64,000 nt of DNA from Fluviibacter phosphoraccumulans (lineage in GTDB: Bacteria; Pseudomonadota; Gammaproteobacteria; Burkholderiales; Rhodocyclaceae), in the NCBI RefSeq assembly GCF_016110345.1, contig NZ_AP019011.1, positions 1,860,001 through 1,924,000 on the forward strand, in the 5' to 3' direction. Positions 60,506-64,000 of this stretch are shown here, in pieces. A model generated the notes under the pieces. That model saw nothing but the letters and a program-made list of their open reading frames with translations. It searched no databases and was not told the origin of the DNA. Positions within the stretch are counted from its first letter, which is position 1, and every line of letters starts with the position of its first letter. The translations under genes were made by a program, and so were the position numbers.

Positions 60506-63500
60506 TCAGTTGGCGGTGTCGGCCTCGCCAGCATCCGCTGGAGAAGCTGCCACCACAATTTCTTCCACTGCCACATCCTCGACCGGCGCTTCGAAAGCGT
60601 CGTCGAAGGCTGCTGCCGCCGACTTGCCTCGACGTGCCGCGTGGTATGCCAGACCCGTACCAGCCGGGATGAGGCGACCCACAATGACGTTTTCCTTGAG
60701 ACCACGCAGATCGTCGCGCTTGCCCATGATGGCGGCTTCGGTCAGAACGCGGGTGGTTTCCTGGAAGGACGCGGCCGAGATGAACGAATCGGTCGACAGC
60801 GATGCCTTGGTAATACCCAGCAGCACTGGTTCGTACTCGGCTTCACGCTTACCTTCGGCGCGCAGGGCGTCGTTGGTGATCAGCACTTCCGAACGCTCGA
60901 CCTGCTCGCCCTTGATATAGGTCGAGTCAGCCGAATCGGTAATCTGGACACGGCGCAGCATCTGACGAACGATCACTTCGATGTGCTTGTCGTTAATCTT
61001 AACGCCTTGCAGACGGTAAACGTCCTGCACTTCGTCGGTGATGTAACGGGCCAGTTCTTCAACGCCCTTCAGACGCAGAATGTCCTGCGGATCCGGTTCG
61101 CCGTCGACAATCAGTTCGCCCTTGTTGACGACCTGACCATCGTGCACCAGCACGTGCTTGTCTTTCAGAATCAGGAACTCGTGGTCGTTGCCCTCAAGAT
61201 CCGTCAGCACCAGACGCTGCTTACCCTTGGTGTCCTTACCAAACGAAACGGTACCGGTCACTTCGGCCAGCATACCGGTGTCTTTCGGCGTACGGGCTTC
61301 GAACAGCTCGGCAACGCGCGGCAGACCACCGGTAATATCACGGGTCTTGGCAGATTCTTGTGGCATACGGGCCAGCACATCACCCACGCCCACTTGCTGA
61401 CCGTCGGTCACGCTGATAATCGAGCCGACCTGGAAGGCGATGGCCACTGGGTGCTCTGAACCGGCGATACGGACTTCGTTACCGCTGGCGTCGAGCAGTT
61501 TGACCTGCGGACGCAGACCCTTGTTCTGCGCCTTACCGCCACGTTTCGGATCGATCACGACCAGGGTTGCCAGGCCTGTGACATCATCCAGCTGTTTGGC
61601 AACGGTCTGACCTTCTTCAACGTGCTCGAAGCGGACCGTACCGGCGTACTCGGTGATGATCGGACGGGTGTGCGGATCCCAGGTGGCCAGTTTGGTACCG
61701 GCCTTGATGTTGTCGCCATCGGAGACCATCAGGGTTGCACCGTAAGGCACTTTGTGACGCTCGCGCTCCTGACCCAGTTCGGTCGTAATGAGCACTTCAC
61801 CCGAACGCGTAATGACGATCTTCTCGCCACGGGCGTTGGTCACGTAGCGCATGAGGGCCGAGAAACGCACCACACCGGCGCTCTTGTTTTCTACTTGCGA
61901 GGCTGCAGCCGCACGCGATGCTGCACCACCCACGTGGAACGTACGCATGGTGAGCTGGGTACCCGGTTCACCAATCGACTGCGCGGCAATGACACCGACC
62001 GCTTCGCCGGCATTAACCATCGAACCACGACCCAGGTCGCGGCCGTAGCACTGGGCGCACAGCCCGTAACGGGTAGCACAAGTCAGCGGCGTGCGGACTT
62101 TGACCTCATCGACGCCGGCCTGTTCAATCAGGTCACACAGATCTTCGTCCAGCATCGTGCCGGTTTCGATCATGGTTTCCTGCGTTTCCGGGTGGATCAC
62201 ATCCGCAGCCGTGACACGGCCGAGGATACGATCGCGCAGCGGCTCGATGACTTCACCGCCTTCGATCAGTGCACGCACCACGAAACCGTTTTCGGTACCG
62301 CAATCATCTTCGATGATGACCAGATCCTGCGTCACGTCGACCAGACGACGGGTCAGGTAACCCGAGTTGGCGGTCTTCAGTGCCGTATCGGCCAGACCCT
62401 TACGGGCACCGTGCGTCGAGATAAAGTACTCGAGCACGTTCAGGCCTTCGCGGAAGTTGGAGTAAATCGGCGTTTCGATAATCGAACCATCCGGCTTGGC
62501 CATCAGGCCGCGCATACCAGCCAGCTGCTTAATCTGAGCGGCCGAACCACGGGCGCCGGAGTCGGCCATCATGTAAATGGAGTTGAACGACTCTTGCTTC
62601 ACCGTATTGCCTTCGGCATCGACAACGTCTTCTTTACCCAGGCGATCCATCATGACCTTGGCCACCTGGTCACCCGCACGGCCCCAGATATCCACGACCT
62701 TGTTGTAGCGCTCACCGCCGGTAACCAGACCGTTGGTGTACTGCGATTCGATTTCTTTGATCTCGTCGCGCGCAGCATTCAGGATGTCAGCTTTCTCGGC
62801 CGGCACTTGCATATCGCAGGAGGCGAACGAGATACCGGCACGCGTTGCCAGCTTGAAGCCGTTTTGCATCAGCTTGTCGGCAAAAACAACGGTTTCCTTC
62901 AGACCACAACGGCGGAAGGATTCATCGATCAGCTTGGAGATTTCTTTTTTCTTCAGTGCCTTGTCGATCGCCTTGAAGGGCAGACCCTTCGGCAGAATCA
63001 GTGACAGCAGGGCGCGGCCGGCCGTCGTCGAATAACGGTTGGTGGCTTCAACCCAGCCATCACCCGATTCCTTCGGTTGCCACTCGTTGATCCGCACAGT
63101 GATGCGTGCGTGCAGATCCAGTTCCTTCAACGCCAGTGCGCGCTCAACTTCAGCCACGTCGGCAAACATCATGCCTTCGCCCTTGGCGTTGATACGCTCA
63201 CGCGTGGCGTAGTACAGACCCAGAACGATATCCTGTGACGGCACAATGATCGGCTGGCCGTTGGCAGGCGACAGCACGTTGTTCGAGGCCAGCATCAGCG
63301 TACGGGCTTCCATCTGCGCTTCCAGCGACAGCGGCACGTGCACAGCCATCTGGTCACCATCGAAGTCGGCGTTGAAGGCCGCACAAACGAGTGGGTGCAG
63401 CTGAATGGCTTTACCTTCGATCAGAATTGGCTCAAAGGCCTGGATGCCGAGACGGTGCAGCGTTGGCGCACGGTTCAGCATGACCGGGTGTTCGCGAATG

Positions 63501-64000
63501 ACTTCTTCGAGGATATCCCAGACGATTGGCTCTTCGTTTTCAACCATCTTCTTGGCTTGCTTGATGGTGGTCGACAGACCCATACCCTCAAGGCGATTGA
63601 AGATGAACGGTTTGAACAGTTCCAGCGCCATCAGCTTGGGCAGACCACACTGATGTAGCTTGAGTTGCGGACCCACCACGATGACCGAACGGCCCGAGTA
63701 GTCGACGCGCTTACCGAGCAGGTTCTGACGGAAACGACCGCCCTTACCCTTAATCATGTCAGCCAGCGACTTGAGCGGACGCTTGTTGGCACCAGTCATG
63801 GCCTTGCCGCGACGACCATTGTCGAGCAGCGAATCCACGGCTTCTTGCAGCATGCGCTTTTCATTGCGAACGATGATGTCCGGCGCGCGCAGCTCGAGCA
63901 GACGCTTGAGTCGATTGTTACGGTTAATGACGCGACGATATAGATCGTTCAGGTCCGAGGTAGCGAAACGACCACCGTCCAGCGGTACCAGCGGACGCAG
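60506..64000 (-). CDS. rpoC: RNA polymerase subunit beta-prime, 5' end outside the window
   Basis: The frame is open to the right edge, so about 1,165 C-terminal residues are present and roughly 240 N-terminal ones (including the first zinc finger) are missing. The region around 63346-63373 encodes the catalytic NADFDGDQ motif with its three magnesium-binding aspartates. A second zinc-type site is seen in CATRYGLCAQCYGRDLGRGS, followed by GVIAAQSIGEPGTQLTMRTF. The C-terminus ends in an alanine/aspartate-rich tail. The trigger loop and bridge helix regions are intact. No frameshift is visible. Confidence 0.97.
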   Translation of the reverse strand: MRPLVPLDGGRFATSDLNDLYRRVINRNNRLKRLLELRAPDIIVRNEKRMLQEAVDSLLDNGRRGKAMTGANKRPLKSLADMIKGKGGRFRQNLLGKRVDYSGRSVIVVGPQLKLHQCGLPKLMALELFKPFIFNRLEGMGLSTTIKQAKKMVENEEPIVWDILEEVIREHPVMLNRAPTLHRLGIQAFEPILIEGKAIQLHPLVCAAFNADFDGDQMAVHVPLSLEAQMEARTLMLASNNVLSPANGQPIIVPSQDIVLGLYYATRERINAKGEGMMFADVAEVERALALKELDLHARITVRINEWQPKESGDGWVEATNRYSTTAGRALLSLILPKGLPFKAIDKALKKKEISKLIDESFRRCGLKETVVFADKLMQNGFKLATRAGISFASCDMQVPAEKADILNAARDEIKEIESQYTNGLVTGGERYNKVVDIWGRAGDQVAKVMMDRLGKEDVVDAEGNTVKQESFNSIYMMADSGARGSAAQIKQLAGMRGLMAKPDGSIIETPIYSNFREGLNVLEYFISTHGARKGLADTALKTANSGYLTRRLVDVTQDLVIIEDDCGTENGFVVRALIEGGEVIEPLRDRILGRVTAADVIHPETQETMIETGTMLDEDLCDLIEQAGVDEVKVRTPLTCATRYGLCAQCYGRDLGRGSMVNAGEAVGVIAAQSIGEPGTQLTMRTFHVGGAASRAAAASQVENKSAGVVRFSALMRYVTNARGEKIVITRSGEVLITTELGQERERHKVPYGATLMVSDGDNIKAGTKLATWDPHTRPIITEYAGTVRFEHVEEGQTVAKQLDDVTGLATLVVIDPKRGGKAQNKGLRPQVKLLDASGNEVRIAGSEHPVAIAFQVGSIISVTDGQQVGVGDVLARMPQESAKTRDITGGLPRVAELFEARTPKDTGMLAEVTGTVSFGKDTKGKQRLVLTDLEGNDHEFLILKDKHVLVHDGQVVNKGELIVDGEPDPQDILRLKGVEELARYITDEVQDVYRLQGVKINDKHIEVIVRQMLRRVQITDSADSTYIKGEQVERSEVLITNDALRAEGKREAEYEPVLLGITKASLSTDSFISAASFQETTRVLTEAAIMGKRDDLRGLKENVIVGRLIPAGTGLAYHAARRGKSAAAAFDDAFEAPVEDVAVEEIVVAASPADAGEADTAN

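Noticed and set aside
61622..63004. A 460-codon open frame antisense to rpoC
   Set aside because: Antisense shadow of a highly expressed gene with strong codon bias; no recognisable motifs.

Overview
The window looks like chromosomal DNA of a betaproteobacterium with moderate G+C. The arguments are the order rpoC-rpsL-rpsG-fusA-tuf-rpsJ running straight into the S10, spc and alpha ribosomal operons, the strongly betaproteobacterial protein sequences, ubiA-ubiD ubiquinone genes, and a lipopolysaccharide (LPS) outer membrane with TonB-dependent receptors. I cannot name the genus from the sequence alone. I saw no tRNA, rRNA, CRISPR array, insertion sequence or phage gene.

Region 1 (1-10.7 kb, minus strand) is an LPS or surface-polysaccharide operon. 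In transcription order it has a small lipoprotein, a GT4 glycosyltransferase, an MsbA-type flippase, an AsnB-type amidotransferase, a second GT4, a second AsnB, two GT9 heptosyltransferase-like enzymes, and the start of a polytopic membrane protein that is probably the O-antigen ligase. From msbA onward, most junctions overlap by a few bases. Region 2 (10.7-15.9 kb, plus strand) has dacB (PBP4), an HTH plus nucleotidyltransferase pair that resembles a toxin-antitoxin module with its own palindromic operator, ridA and recG.

Region 3 (15.9-24.5 kb) is devoted to metals. It has a CxxC small membrane protein, a porin-like barrel, a ZnuA-like binding protein and a ZnuB-like permease with no ATPase gene beside them. 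A PCu(A)C copper chaperone and a divergent DUF2946-TonB copper receptor-HTH operon follow. Two bacterioferritin genes come next, with complementary losses of active-site residues. Region 4 (24.5-33.9 kb, minus strand) is an iron-acquisition regulon: bfd, tonB, exbB, exbD, hemP, a tiny lipoprotein, a siderophore-type receptor, a PiuC-type hydroxylase and an FbpABC-type ferric-iron ABC transporter. Fur-like boxes sit inside the predicted promoters at its head and before fbpA.

Region 5 (33.9-42 kb) has a di-heme cytochrome c peroxidase divergent from oxyR, with an FNR-like box placed exactly at -41.5 of a predicted ccp promoter. It continues with a DUF2141 protein, ubiA-ubiD, an acyl-CoA thioesterase, an Atm1-type ABC exporter and an HdeD-family membrane protein. 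Region 6 (42-64 kb, minus strand) carries the translation and transcription genes from rplQ back to rpoC, which runs off the right edge. infA is absent from its frequent place between secY and rpmJ. Similar promoters are visible before rpsJ, rplC and rplN.

Start codons were moved inward from the longest open frame wherever a Shine-Dalgarno (SD) sequence, signal peptide or family N-terminus favoured a later start. All function calls come from reading motifs by eye; no database search was possible.
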